A DNA stretch of 12,420 nucleotides. Origin: a bacterium. Lineage in GTDB: Bacteria; CSSED10-310; JAJRTK01. Positions 1 through 8,290 of the stretch are shown piece by piece (position 1 is the stretch's first letter; each line of letters begins with the position of its first letter). A program made the translations under genes and the position numbers. The notes beneath the pieces were generated by a model that saw only the letters and a list, made by a program, of their open reading frames with translations, did not search any database and was not told the DNA's origin. The stretch covers positions 1 to 12,420 of the forward strand of contig JAJRTK010000095.1 in NCBI GenBank assembly GCA_024278345.1. Reading direction: 5' to 3'.

Positions 1-450
1 CACCTACTCGGTGAGACAGCCGATCCCCGCAGTTTCTCCGCGCTTCTTGACAACCGCTCGCTCCGAGAGATCGATCTTCTGCAATACATCCACGGGAAGC
101 GAGCAACCCCTCAAACGCTGAAGCAAATCGCGGCCCACAATCGGTGGAAGCGCTCCATCAAGATCCTGGCCGCGCTGGTGGCCAATGAGCGCACGCCCTT
201 GGACACCGCGCTCCCCCTGGTGGAATCCCTTAGAATTCCAGAGCTTCGGGAAATCCTCACCGCCGGGCACGTCTCCCCCATCGTGCTCGGGGTGGTGAGG
301 CGCTACCACGAGGAGCGCTGGGTTGCGCAACATGGTGCGCCTCTACCAGCGAAGCTCAGTGCAGATGAGAAAAGCCCTCCGACAGTGTGGCGGGCCTCCG
401 AAGCAAGACCGACCAACAGCCCCCATCAACCTCACCCGGATAAATCATGA
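1..450 (+). CDS. C-terminal part of a helical-repeat protein (5' end outside window)
   Basis: An open frame enters from the left edge in frame 1 and ends at TGA 448-450, leaving 149 visible residues. I do not recognise a named function. Residues about 46-106 align by eye with the C-terminus of the next gene: both have an N-x-W-(K/T)-basic start, then I-x-x-x-LV-x-N-x-(R/K)-TP, then an LV-x-x-L helix and a basic V-(K/R)-R end. The two are therefore probably paralogues sharing an alpha-helical, HEAT-like C-terminal module. The last 40 residues are polar and proline-rich, probably disordered. There are no membrane segments or signal peptide in the visible part. The stop overlaps the next start as ATGA, which implies one operon and translational coupling. 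An in-frame ATG at 178 is internal, because homology to the neighbour begins upstream of it. Confidence 0.75.
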   Translation, partial: HLLGETADPRSFSALLDNRSLREIDLLQYIHGKRATPQTLKQIAAHNRWKRSIKILAALVANERTPLDTALPLVESLRIPELREILTAGHVSPIVLGVVRRYHEERWVAQHGAPLPAKLSADEKSPPTVWRASEARPTNSPHQPHPDKS

Positions 451-1580
451 CGGATCCATCTCTCGACCTTGGCCGCCAAATCCTGGAAGAAGCGCGAAGC
501 GGCGAGATCTCCCCGGAAATGAAAACGGCCCTGGCACAGGGTCTGATGCCGTTGGAAGAGGAGATTCTCGTCGAGATTCTCTTTCTTTTGAGCACGGATT
601 CGGATGAGAAGATCGCCAATGCCGCGCGCACGAGTCTCTACGAGCTTCCCGACAACCTCTTGGCCGGTATGGCAAGGAGCAGCGAAGCGACTCCCTCCCT
701 CTTGCACACGCTGGCGCGGATCAAAGTGGACTCCAGGGAGGTCATGAGAGATCTTGTGCTCAACCGCCTGGCGGAAGACCGAACCATCGAAATGGTGGCC
801 AGGCACTGCGAGCTACCTCAAGTGCTGGCCCTCATCGTCGGAAACCAGGAACGATTGCTTCGACATACGAGCCTCTTCGAGACCTTGCTGGGGAACCCGG
901 CTCTCCCCGGGTTCCAGAGAAACAAGCTCGACACATACCGAGAAGAGCTCCGGATGCGGGGACAACTGGACTCGGTAAAACCCGAGCCAACGGCGCCAGA
1001 AACGGCAGGGCCGATGACCGTTGCTTCCGAAGGTCCCAGCGAGGAGCTTTACGAGTTCGACCTCGATCTCATCGGCGAATTCGAAGAAGATGAGGAAAGA
1101 CCCATCGCCGATGAGGAGATGCTCCCTTTCGAAATCTACGCTGGCATGGAGCAGAGCCAAGAAGAACGCCAGCAGAGCATCTTCCAGCTCATTCAACTGA
1201 TGAACCCGGCGGAAAAACTACGCATGGCGACGCTGGGGAATACCGAAGCCCGCGCCATCCTTGTGCGCGACGGAAATCGAGCCGTCGCCCGAGCCGTCAT
1301 GGGCAATCCGAAACTCAAGGAAAACGAAGTCGAGCGGTTTTGCAAGATGCGAAACGTCCGGGACGAGATCCTCCGAATCATCGGAATGAACCGAAACTGG
1401 ACCAAGAACTACAGCATTGTTCACGGGTTGGTGGAAAATCCGAAAACGCCCGTGGGCATCAGCATCCGCCTGGTGAGCCGCCTCCACGCGGCCCACCTCA
1501 AGCAGCTCATGCGAAGCAAAGGCATTCCGGCAGCCTTGAAAGCAGCCGTGAAACGACGGCTCACAAAGGCGAAGGGATAG
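447..1580 (+). CDS. Helical-repeat (HEAT-like) protein of unknown function
   Basis: The 377-residue protein is soluble, with no signal peptide or membrane segment. Residues about 1-170 are leucine/alanine-rich amphipathic helices in repeat-like units, such as ILVEILFLLST and NAARTSLYELPDNLLAGMA, followed by a polar linker (about 175-200). An acidic stretch (about 200-228, rich in E and D) precedes a second helical domain, about 235-377. That domain carries an N-P-x-x-K-L block and the motifs VMGNPKL, MRNVRDEILR and NRNWTKNYSIVHGLVENPKTP. The architecture suggests a protein-protein scaffold, but no catalytic motif is visible and the substrate or partner is unknown. ATG 447 overlaps the upstream TGA (ATGA) with no clear Shine-Dalgarno, which supports coupled translation. 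It is convergent with the RND permease gene, whose stop lies 66 bases away. I have seen similar proteins in deltaproteobacterial and acidobacterial genomes, but that memory is unverified. Confidence 0.85.
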   Translation: MTDPSLDLGRQILEEARSGEISPEMKTALAQGLMPLEEEILVEILFLLSTDSDEKIANAARTSLYELPDNLLAGMARSSEATPSLLHTLARIKVDSREVMRDLVLNRLAEDRTIEMVARHCELPQVLALIVGNQERLLRHTSLFETLLGNPALPGFQRNKLDTYREELRMRGQLDSVKPEPTAPETAGPMTVASEGPSEELYEFDLDLIGEFEEDEERPIADEEMLPFEIYAGMEQSQEERQQSIFQLIQLMNPAEKLRMATLGNTEARAILVRDGNRAVARAVMGNPKLKENEVERFCKMRNVRDEILRIIGMNRNWTKNYSIVHGLVENPKTPVGISIRLVSRLHAAHLKQLMRSKGIPAALKAAVKRRLTKAKG

Positions 1581-1646
1581 CCTGTCTCCTGGAAAGAGCC
1601 GCGATTGTCCCACGTAGCATAGGCAGCGGTCGCAGTTCTTCTTTTT

Positions 1647-4600
1647 TTAGCTTTGGGGTTCGGGATCCCGCACAACTAAGCTGTAGACCGTGGGAATGAC
1701 CACAAGGGTCAAGATCGAAGAACTGGTCAACCCGGCAATGAGGGTCACTGCCAGTGGCACGCGCATCTCTGCCCCCTCCCCGATGCCAATGGCCATGGGA
1801 ATGAGCCCAAGGACAGTGGTGGCCGTCGTCATGAGAATCGGCCGGAGGCGAACCTGGCCGGCATGTTGGATGGCGCGGCGCACGTTCATCCCCCGCTGTC
1901 GGCACTGATTCGCATAGTCAATAAGAACAATGGCGTTGTTGACGACGATGCCCACAAGCACGATCATCCCGATGTAGACGACAATACTCACTGGGGTGTC
2001 GAGCAGGTACAGAGCTGCCAATGCACCGACGGCTGCAAGGGGAATCGAAAAGAGCACGATGAGGGGCTGGATGAACGACTCGAACTGGCTGGCCATCACC
2101 AGGTAGACAAGGAATACGGCCAGGGCCAAGGCGAAGATCAAGCTCTCGAAGGAAGCTTGCATCTCACGATTCTGCCCACTCACTTCCACGGTGGTTCCGG
2201 GAGGTAGGCTCTGGGAGTCAAGGATTCCCTGGATCTTTCGAGCCAGAGTTCCCAGGGCCACGCCGGATACGTTTGCGGAAAGTAGCGCAACCCGGCTTTG
2301 ATCGATCCGCTTGATCTCACTGGGACCGCGGCCGACTTCCAGCGTGGCCACGGCAGACAGGGGAATGGGGCGACCCACGCCGGGATTGACGATGAGGTTT
2401 GCCAGATCCGCGATGCTCCGTCGCTCCTTGTCCCTCAGGCGCACGCGGACATCGAGTTTCCGTTCGCCTTCATTGTATCTTGTGGCCACGTCGCCCTGAA
2501 CCAGGTCCCGTACAAGCTGAGCCACTTGCCGAAGATCCAGGCCCAGGGATGCCATCTTTTGACGGTGAAAGATGATCTGGATCTCGGGGTATCCGGCTTC
2601 GAGGTTGGAACGAAGGTCTTCCAGACCAGCGACCTCGTCAAGGCGTTTCACAAGCCTTACCGAGATTCTCTGGAGCTGGTCCAGATCGTCTCCTTTGACC
2701 TCGATCTCTAAGGGAGTTCTGAACGAAAAGAGGGAAGGAAACGAAAGTTGTGTCACAATTCCCGGCAGCTCTAAAAGAAGGTGGCGAAGCTTCTTGACTA
2801 CCCTTGTTTCCAGCGCGGCCAATGGCAGGCCCGCCAGAGCTGCCGCCGCTCGATCGAGGTAAAAATTCACAATGGCCTCGTTCTCCCGCTCCTGCGCCTC
2901 GGCAAAACTGCCTTCCTTCGAGATGCCCACGGTCGTATAGGTGGTAGCAATGCCTGGTATTTCCTTTGCCACGCCTTCCAGGCGGGCGGCAAAACGACTC
3001 GTTTCGTCCAGAGTCGTTCCAACGGGGCGTTCCAGGGAAACAGAGAACTCGCCCTGGTGCATACGCGGGATAAGCTCATCCCCCAAACGCGACCAGAGCA
3101 AAGTCGAGCCCCAAAGCAGGAGCAAGCTCAACCCGATGACACCGAGAGCGCGATCCATCGCCAAATCGAGGACCGCTGGATAGAAGCTGGTCAACCGTTC
3201 GAGAACCGCCTGAAAAAGCTTCTGGGGAAGCCAAATCAGAGCCCTGCAAAGCTGGAGGATGACCCAGATCCCGCCTCCGACGGTTCCCAGGGCCAACACG
3301 ACGATGATCTCCGCTACGTGACCCAAGAGGGTCAGCACCGCGCCGAGCAAAAGAGCCGTGAACCCAAAGAGCGCGCCGGCCAGGTGGAGAATCAGACGGG
3401 GTAGGAAGAGCAACGCTCCCAGGGCTCTCCGTGCTGGTCGAGGACCCGGTAGCCAGCGAGGCGGACGGAAAAGCGCCCGAAAGAACCCGAAAAAAAGATC
3501 CTTCACCGGCCGCCACAACTCGAATCTAACATAGGCGCCGAGCCGCTGTCCCAGAACGACGACGAACCCCACTGGCAAGAGCGCCACCACGAAGGGCGAC
3601 CACCGGCCAGAAGCGTCACCAGCCGGCAAGAGCTTGCCCCTTGCCCACGCCAAAGCGGATCGAGCGAAGTTGGCCGACCAGAGCTTCTCCCCCTCCAACC
3701 GACTGGGTAGGCGGAGCGCCGCGAGCATGGGAACCAAGGTCAAAGAGACAACCAAAGATGCCATGAGCGAAAAGGTCACGGTTAATGCCTGATCAGTGAA
3801 GATCTGCCCGGCCACCCCCTTGACGAACGAAATGGGAAAGAAAACCGCAACGGTGGTCAAGGTCGATGCCACGACGGCGGTCCCCACTTCACGGGTTCCC
3901 CGGCGGGCGGCATCGGTGACGGAATCTCCCTCTTCCCGGCATCGAAAGATCGATTCCAGCACGACAATGGCATTGTCCACCAACATGCCGATCCCCAGAG
4001 CCAACCCGCCAAGAGACATGATGTTCACTGAAACATGGCCAAAATACATGAGCGAAAAGGTGGCAACGACGCTGATGGGAATCGACAGGGCGACGATGAG
4101 GGTTGCCGGAAGCTTGCCCAAAAAGAAATAGAGGATCAGGATGGCCAATCCGCCGCCATAAATAGCGGCATCCAGGACCTCGCGTATGGAGTTCTCGATG
4201 AAGCGTGCCTGATCCTGAATCAACCGTAAATAGATGCCGCCAGGAAGGGTGTCGGCGAGTTTCTGACGCTCTTCGGGCTGCCCAAGAGCCGAAGCCGGTT
4301 TCTTCTGCTTGCCCGCGCTGCGATTCTTCCCCTGGATCTCCGATTCCTCGGTGCGTCGGCCCGCGGCACGCTGCACGTTCCTGGAAACCGCGACGGTATT
4401 GGCATCGGCCTCTTTGTAAATCGCAATCTCAACACTCTCCATGCCGCCGATGCGGGTGATCACCTTTCGGTCCTTAAACCCTATGCGGGCTGTGGCCACA
4501 TCTTGCAGCAAAATATTGGCACCAGCGATCTGCTTCAAGATGAGGCCGGAAATCTCTTGGAGGCCGCGGAATTCGTTGGTCGTGCGAAGAAGGTAATCGG

Positions 4601-5261
4601 CGTCCCCATGCTTGAGAGTCCCGCCGGCCAGGTTGACATTTTCCTGTGCCAGCCTTTGTTTGACGAGATCGGCCCCGATGCCGTAACGGATGAGCTTGTT
4701 CTTGTCGAGCTCGATGAGGATTTCCCTCTCGACGCCCCCCTGAACCTTGGCCGCCGCCACGCCGGGGATCCGCTCCAGTTGCGGCTTCAGTTCTTCCTCG
4801 GCAAGCTGCCGGAGCTCGTGTAGATCGGCGGCGCCATAAAGGCCGTACCGCATGATGGGATCGAGCGCCGGGTTATAGCGCAGAATCCGTGGCCGAGACA
4901 CCTCTTCAGGCAGGGCGATGAGATCGAGCTTCTGCCGGATATCGACGATGGTGTTATCGAGATTGGTGTCCCACTCGAGCTCCAGCAAGACTTCCGACGT
5001 GCCTGCCCTGGATAGAGAACTCAGGCGAGTAAGATTCCGCACGGCGGCCAGAGCTTCCTCGATGGGGATGGAGACCAGCCCTTCCACCTCCTGCGGGGCC
5101 GCTCCTTCATAGGCGGTACGGATGGTGATGCTCGGATAGGAGAGCTCCGGCATCAGATTGATCTCGAGGCGCGAGTAACTGAAGTAACCGAAGACCAACA
5201 CGCCAAGGGTGAACATACTGACGGTCACTGGCCTTTGGATGGCGGCGGAACTCAGCTTCAT
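1647..5261 (-). CDS. RND (AcrB/HAE1-type) efflux permease with unusual insertions
   Basis: This 1204-residue protein is an inner-membrane resistance-nodulation-division permease, which exports substrates by proton antiport with a periplasmic adaptor and outer-membrane channel. Family marks are the N-terminal IQRPVTVSMF helix, the porter domains with an INLMPELSYP start, TM4 G-x-x-LVDNAIVVLES (residues 425-437; D429), TM10 VGIVVNNAIVLIDYANQ (1103-1119), and RLRPILMTTATTVLG (1138-1152). ATG 5261 is chosen because AGGAG sits 6 bases upstream and the conserved N-terminus begins there; the open frame runs 26 codons further up, to 5339, but overlaps the adaptor gene. The adaptor's stop is 14 bases upstream, so the two form an operon. 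Typical family length is about 1040. The excess is a hydrophobic insertion at about 530-690 between TM6 and TM7 and a charged insertion at about 297-337. No substrate can be inferred. Confidence 0.95.
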   Translation of the reverse strand: MKLSSAAIQRPVTVSMFTLGVLVFGYFSYSRLEINLMPELSYPSITIRTAYEGAAPQEVEGLVSIPIEEALAAVRNLTRLSSLSRAGTSEVLLELEWDTNLDNTIVDIRQKLDLIALPEEVSRPRILRYNPALDPIMRYGLYGAADLHELRQLAEEELKPQLERIPGVAAAKVQGGVEREILIELDKNKLIRYGIGADLVKQRLAQENVNLAGGTLKHGDADYLLRTTNEFRGLQEISGLILKQIAGANILLQDVATARIGFKDRKVITRIGGMESVEIAIYKEADANTVAVSRNVQRAAGRRTEESEIQGKNRSAGKQKKPASALGQPEERQKLADTLPGGIYLRLIQDQARFIENSIREVLDAAIYGGGLAILILYFFLGKLPATLIVALSIPISVVATFSLMYFGHVSVNIMSLGGLALGIGMLVDNAIVVLESIFRCREEGDSVTDAARRGTREVGTAVVASTLTTVAVFFPISFVKGVAGQIFTDQALTVTFSLMASLVVSLTLVPMLAALRLPSRLEGEKLWSANFARSALAWARGKLLPAGDASGRWSPFVVALLPVGFVVVLGQRLGAYVRFELWRPVKDLFFGFFRALFRPPRWLPGPRPARRALGALLFLPRLILHLAGALFGFTALLLGAVLTLLGHVAEIIVVLALGTVGGGIWVILQLCRALIWLPQKLFQAVLERLTSFYPAVLDLAMDRALGVIGLSLLLLWGSTLLWSRLGDELIPRMHQGEFSVSLERPVGTTLDETSRFAARLEGVAKEIPGIATTYTTVGISKEGSFAEAQERENEAIVNFYLDRAAAALAGLPLAALETRVVKKLRHLLLELPGIVTQLSFPSLFSFRTPLEIEVKGDDLDQLQRISVRLVKRLDEVAGLEDLRSNLEAGYPEIQIIFHRQKMASLGLDLRQVAQLVRDLVQGDVATRYNEGERKLDVRVRLRDKERRSIADLANLIVNPGVGRPIPLSAVATLEVGRGPSEIKRIDQSRVALLSANVSGVALGTLARKIQGILDSQSLPPGTTVEVSGQNREMQASFESLIFALALAVFLVYLVMASQFESFIQPLIVLFSIPLAAVGALAALYLLDTPVSIVVYIGMIVLVGIVVNNAIVLIDYANQCRQRGMNVRRAIQHAGQVRLRPILMTTATTVLGLIPMAIGIGEGAEMRVPLAVTLIAGLTSSSILTLVVIPTVYSLVVRDPEPQS

Positions 5262-5275
5262 GGAGCGCTCCTGGT

Positions 5276-6448
5276 TCAGTTCCGCCCACCGACGACATGG
5301 ACCTGTGTTCCGGACTTGAGGCTCTGCTGGCCGACGCAAACCAGAAGATCCCCCTCTTCGATGCCAGACTTGGCTTCGAGAAACTTGTCGTTTTTGTACC
5401 CTGCCTCGAAAAGGACAAGCTCCGCGGTTTTCAGAGACTTTGGAGGCGCGGAGGCGGAATCGGAGGGAGGCTGCCCCTCGGCGGCCTCCGCCAACCCCAA
5501 ACTGCCCACAGCCGCTCCGCGGGACTTGGGCGTCGCAGCAGGCGCTGGCTCTTCTTCCTCTGGAACCTCCAGAGGCCTGATGACAAAGACGGCCATTCGT
5601 CCGTCACGGTCCATTGCGGCTCTCCGGGGCACCAAAACCACTCCTTCGTGGGTATCGGCAATGATCCGAACCTGGACGAACATTCCTGGCTTCAGCAGGT
5701 TTTTTCGATCTTCCAAGTCAATGGTCACCTTCACGGTACCGTTCCGTGGATCCACCGCGGGACTAATCCGCCGCACCCGGCCGGGGAAAATGATCTCTGG
5801 ATAGCCATCACTGAGGATCTCCGCTCGAAGGTGGGGCCGGATCTTTGCGACGACATTTTCCGGCAAGTGGACTTCGGCCACGCGGGAGCGCATATCGACG
5901 ATGGAAAAGGCGAGATTCGATGGGCTCACCCTCTCGCCAAAGCGAAGGCCACGCTGGGTGACAAGGCCCGGAATGGGTGCGACAATCTTGGTATTCTCGA
6001 GCCTGAGCTCGGCAAGTTCGCGGGAGATTTTGGCCTTCTTGACCGCGTATTTCGCGGCCTCGTAGGACTCCTGGCTGGTCATCCGGTTGCGGTGCATCTC
6101 CTCAAGGCGGATGAGCGTGGCTTGGAGTTCCGCATAACTTGTTTCCGCCTGTTTGTATGCTAACTCCAGCTCGGCGGGATCGATTCGAGCCAGGAGCTGC
6201 CCCTTCTTGACCCAGTCTCCTTCCTCCGCCTTGATAAGAACAATCTCTCCGGACACCTTTGGATAGACATCCACTTTCGACTCACTGTCGATGGTGGTGG
6301 TGGAAAGAATATAGGTGGAGATATCCCCTGTCACGGCGGAAACGACTTCCACGGGTGCTGGAGGCGTGTCCTGAGACTTGGCCTCCTCATCAGTCCGCGG
6401 CACACAAGAAGCGAGGAGAACCAGAACCACTAGACCCGGATATCTCAT
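5276..6448 (-). CDS. RND efflux periplasmic adaptor (membrane fusion) lipoprotein; start supplied by a MITE-like element
   Basis: This is a HlyD/AcrA-type adaptor of 390 residues that would bridge the RND permease to an outer-membrane channel. It starts MRYPGLVVLVLLASC, a short signal peptide with lipobox LASC; Cys15 would be lipidated. The order is a lipoyl/barrel-sandwich half (about 58-93, VYPKVSGEIVLIKAEEGDWVKKGQ), an alpha-hairpin (about 95-150), the second lipoyl half with APIPGLVTQRG (157-167), a beta-barrel (about 187-265) and a membrane-proximal domain with VLVPRRAAMDRDG. A low-complexity E/A/P/S segment (about 293-338) interrupts the last domain. No Shine-Dalgarno precedes ATG 6448, and that codon lies within the inverted repeat of an inserted element. 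The frame stays open upstream to ATG 6628, which gives a 450-residue form beginning MGLAL with 61 element-derived residues. The product is certain; which start is used is not. Confidence 0.9.
   Translation of the reverse strand: MRYPGLVVLVLLASCVPRTDEEAKSQDTPPAPVEVVSAVTGDISTYILSTTTIDSESKVDVYPKVSGEIVLIKAEEGDWVKKGQLLARIDPAELELAYKQAETSYAELQATLIRLEEMHRNRMTSQESYEAAKYAVKKAKISRELAELRLENTKIVAPIPGLVTQRGLRFGERVSPSNLAFSIVDMRSRVAEVHLPENVVAKIRPHLRAEILSDGYPEIIFPGRVRRISPAVDPRNGTVKVTIDLEDRKNLLKPGMFVQVRIIADTHEGVVLVPRRAAMDRDGRMAVFVIRPLEVPEEEEPAPAATPKSRGAAVGSLGLAEAAEGQPPSDSASAPPKSLKTAELVLFEAGYKNDKFLEAKSGIEEGDLLVCVGQQSLKSGTQVHVVGGRN
6430..6434. repeat. Target-site duplication copy 1 (CTAGA)
   Basis: CTAGA directly abuts the outer end of the left terminal inverted repeat. 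On the adaptor strand it reads TCTAG and lies in the codons for Gly-Leu-Val of the signal peptide. Confidence 0.8.
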
Positions 6449-6612
6449 CAAGGATCGTCGCGAGGCAGTCTGAGGCGCGTTTCCACCAAGGATGAGGAAA
6501 GGCGGACACCGGAGGCGTAGTCCTGCACTACGTCGAGGATGTCCCACCGACGAAGACGCCGGTGGAGACGATGAATCAGACGCCGCAGTAGATTTTTGAT
6601 GAGATATCCGGG
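6435..6612. mobile_element. MITE-like element, 178 bp, with 17-bp perfect terminal inverted repeats
   Basis: Its ends are CCCGGATATCTCATCAA at 6435-6451 and the exact reverse complement at 6596-6612. Both ends are bordered directly by CTAGA (6430-6434 and 6613-6617), as expected of a 5-bp target-site duplication. The interior is an imperfect palindrome around 6524. Its centre is CGTAGT(CCTGC)ACTACG at 6516-6532, with partial matches further out at blocks such as GTCTGA and TCCACC, so the whole unit could fold into one long hairpin. It carries no transposase gene and would need one in trans. Element plus duplication is 183 bp, exactly 61 codons, and it is open in the adaptor's frame. The CC-starting ends and 5-bp duplication would fit an IS1380-like parent, but that assignment is only a guess. 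Confidence 0.85.
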
Positions 6613-6617
6613 CTAGA
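6613..6617. repeat. Target-site duplication copy 2 (CTAGA)
   Basis: This is the identical pentamer abutting the outer end of the right terminal inverted repeat. Deleting the element and one pentamer copy joins the two flanks into a continuous coding sequence for a lipoprotein signal peptide. Confidence 0.8.
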
Positions 6618-6628
6618 GCCAAGCCCAT
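6613..6628 (-). other. Displaced native 5' end of the adaptor gene (ATG plus first codons)
   Basis: On the minus strand this reads ATGGGCTTGGCTCTAG. Joined to the sequence beyond the element it gives MGLALVVLVLLASC, a hydrophobic core with a lipobox, so this is the probable ancestral start. It still connects in frame to the adaptor through the element. Two cautions apply: no strong Shine-Dalgarno lies upstream, and the reconstructed signal peptide has no basic residue before its hydrophobic core, so a start further upstream cannot be excluded. Confidence 0.6.
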
Positions 6629-7008
6629 CTGAACACTGGAGCGGGCTCTTCGTCTAGGGTTTAGTTTTTGGTAAACTTTCTTTCCTTTTTGTGTTGCGTT
6701 CCGCTCCCGGCGGCGGCAATCCGTCCGCCGCCACTCGCCATTGTCGCCGCTCTTGCCATCCACTGCCCCAAGGTCGGAGCACCACCGAAAACCGCTCACG
6801 GGCATCTTCTCCCTATTTTGGTGTTGCACACCGGGTCTGGGCGTTCCACGCGAAGCCGACCAAGGAGAACATTCCGGGGAATCACCAAAACACACCCCTT
6901 ACAACTCCAAACGGCCAAGAGGTTTCAAAAATCGTTCGCCACAATGCCAGTATAGAACTCTTGACATTGGGTGCGATTCCAGCGTAAAAGTGCTTTCGTT
7001 CTGTGACT
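6629..7008. other. Gene-free spacer between the efflux operon and tRNA-Leu
   Basis: The spacer must hold the promoter of the minus-strand efflux operon and the plus-strand promoter of the tRNA. I see no credible protein gene in it: the open frames lack ribosome sites and recognisable motifs. It contains a perfect 8-bp GC hairpin, GGCGGCGG at 6709-6716 pairing with CCGCCGCC at 6725-6732. No T run follows on either strand, so it is not a terminator; it may lie in the efflux leader. I find no convincing minus-strand -35/-10 pair. Confidence 0.6.
6961..6990 (+). promoter_or_regulatory. Probable sigma-70-type promoter of tRNA-Leu
   Basis: A perfect -35 TTGACA at 6961-6966 is followed after 18 bases by TAAAAG at 6985-6990, a 4/6 match to TATAAT. 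The expected start is about 6997-7000, roughly 10 bases before the mature tRNA, a normal distance for a tRNA leader. Confidence 0.55.
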
Positions 7009-7093
7009 GCGGAAGTGGCGGAACAGGTAGACGCGCACGCTTGAGGGGCGTGTGGTGAGAGCCGTGGGGGTTCGAGTCCCCCCTTCCGCACCA
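7009..7093 (+). tRNA. tRNA-Leu (anticodon GAG)
   Basis: The cloverleaf can be drawn fully: acceptor stem GCGGAAG (7009-7015) with CTTCCGC (7083-7089), discriminator A 7090 and encoded CCA 7091-7093. The D stem is GCG/CGC around AACAGGTAGA. The anticodon stem CACGC/GCGTG encloses loop TTGAGGG, giving anticodon GAG at 7043-7045, which reads CUC and CUU. The variable arm is class II (13 bases, 7053-7065) with a short GGT/GCC stem. The T stem GGGGG/CCCCC encloses TTCGAGT. The class II form and this anticodon identify leucine. It stands alone, with its own promoter and terminator. Confidence 0.97.
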
Positions 7094-7107
7094 GACCGGT
7101 CATCGAT

Positions 7108-7135
7108 GCCACCATTTGGGTGGCCGTTTTTTTTT
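7108..7135 (+). terminator. Rho-independent terminator after tRNA-Leu
   Basis: Stem GCCACC (7108-7113) pairs with GGTGGC (7119-7124) across a 5-base loop, and nine T follow at 7127-7135. It lies 15 bases beyond the CCA end, so it should separate the tRNA from gap. Confidence 0.9.
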
Positions 7136-7200
7136 GCTCGAAAGCGGCTGTACTCGATCTTCCCACCGCCGAACGGCTTGCGCCAGTTGGGGGGGTGTGA

Positions 7201-8262
<1,062 letters not shown>

Positions 8263-8290
8263 TCTAGATAAGAAACCGGCGAGGCCCGCG

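Noticed and set aside
1621-1650. T run 1642-1648 after the helical-repeat gene as a terminator
   Set aside because: No convincing GC-rich stem directly precedes it, and it overlaps the stop codon of the convergent permease gene.
5262-5339. Longer N-terminus for the RND permease starting at 5339
   Set aside because: The extra 26 residues overlap the adaptor's coding sequence and are not like RND N-termini, whereas ATG 5261 has AGGAG at 6 bases.
6709-6732. Perfect 8-bp GC stem GGCGGCGG/CCGCCGCC as terminator or riboswitch
   Set aside because: No T tract on either strand and no further conserved structure; kept only as a note in the spacer entry.
6668-7058. Plus-strand open frames in the spacer running into the tRNA
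   Set aside because: Three overlapping frames with no ribosome site, no recognisable motif and composition typical of chance reading in GC-rich non-coding DNA; one runs into the tRNA.
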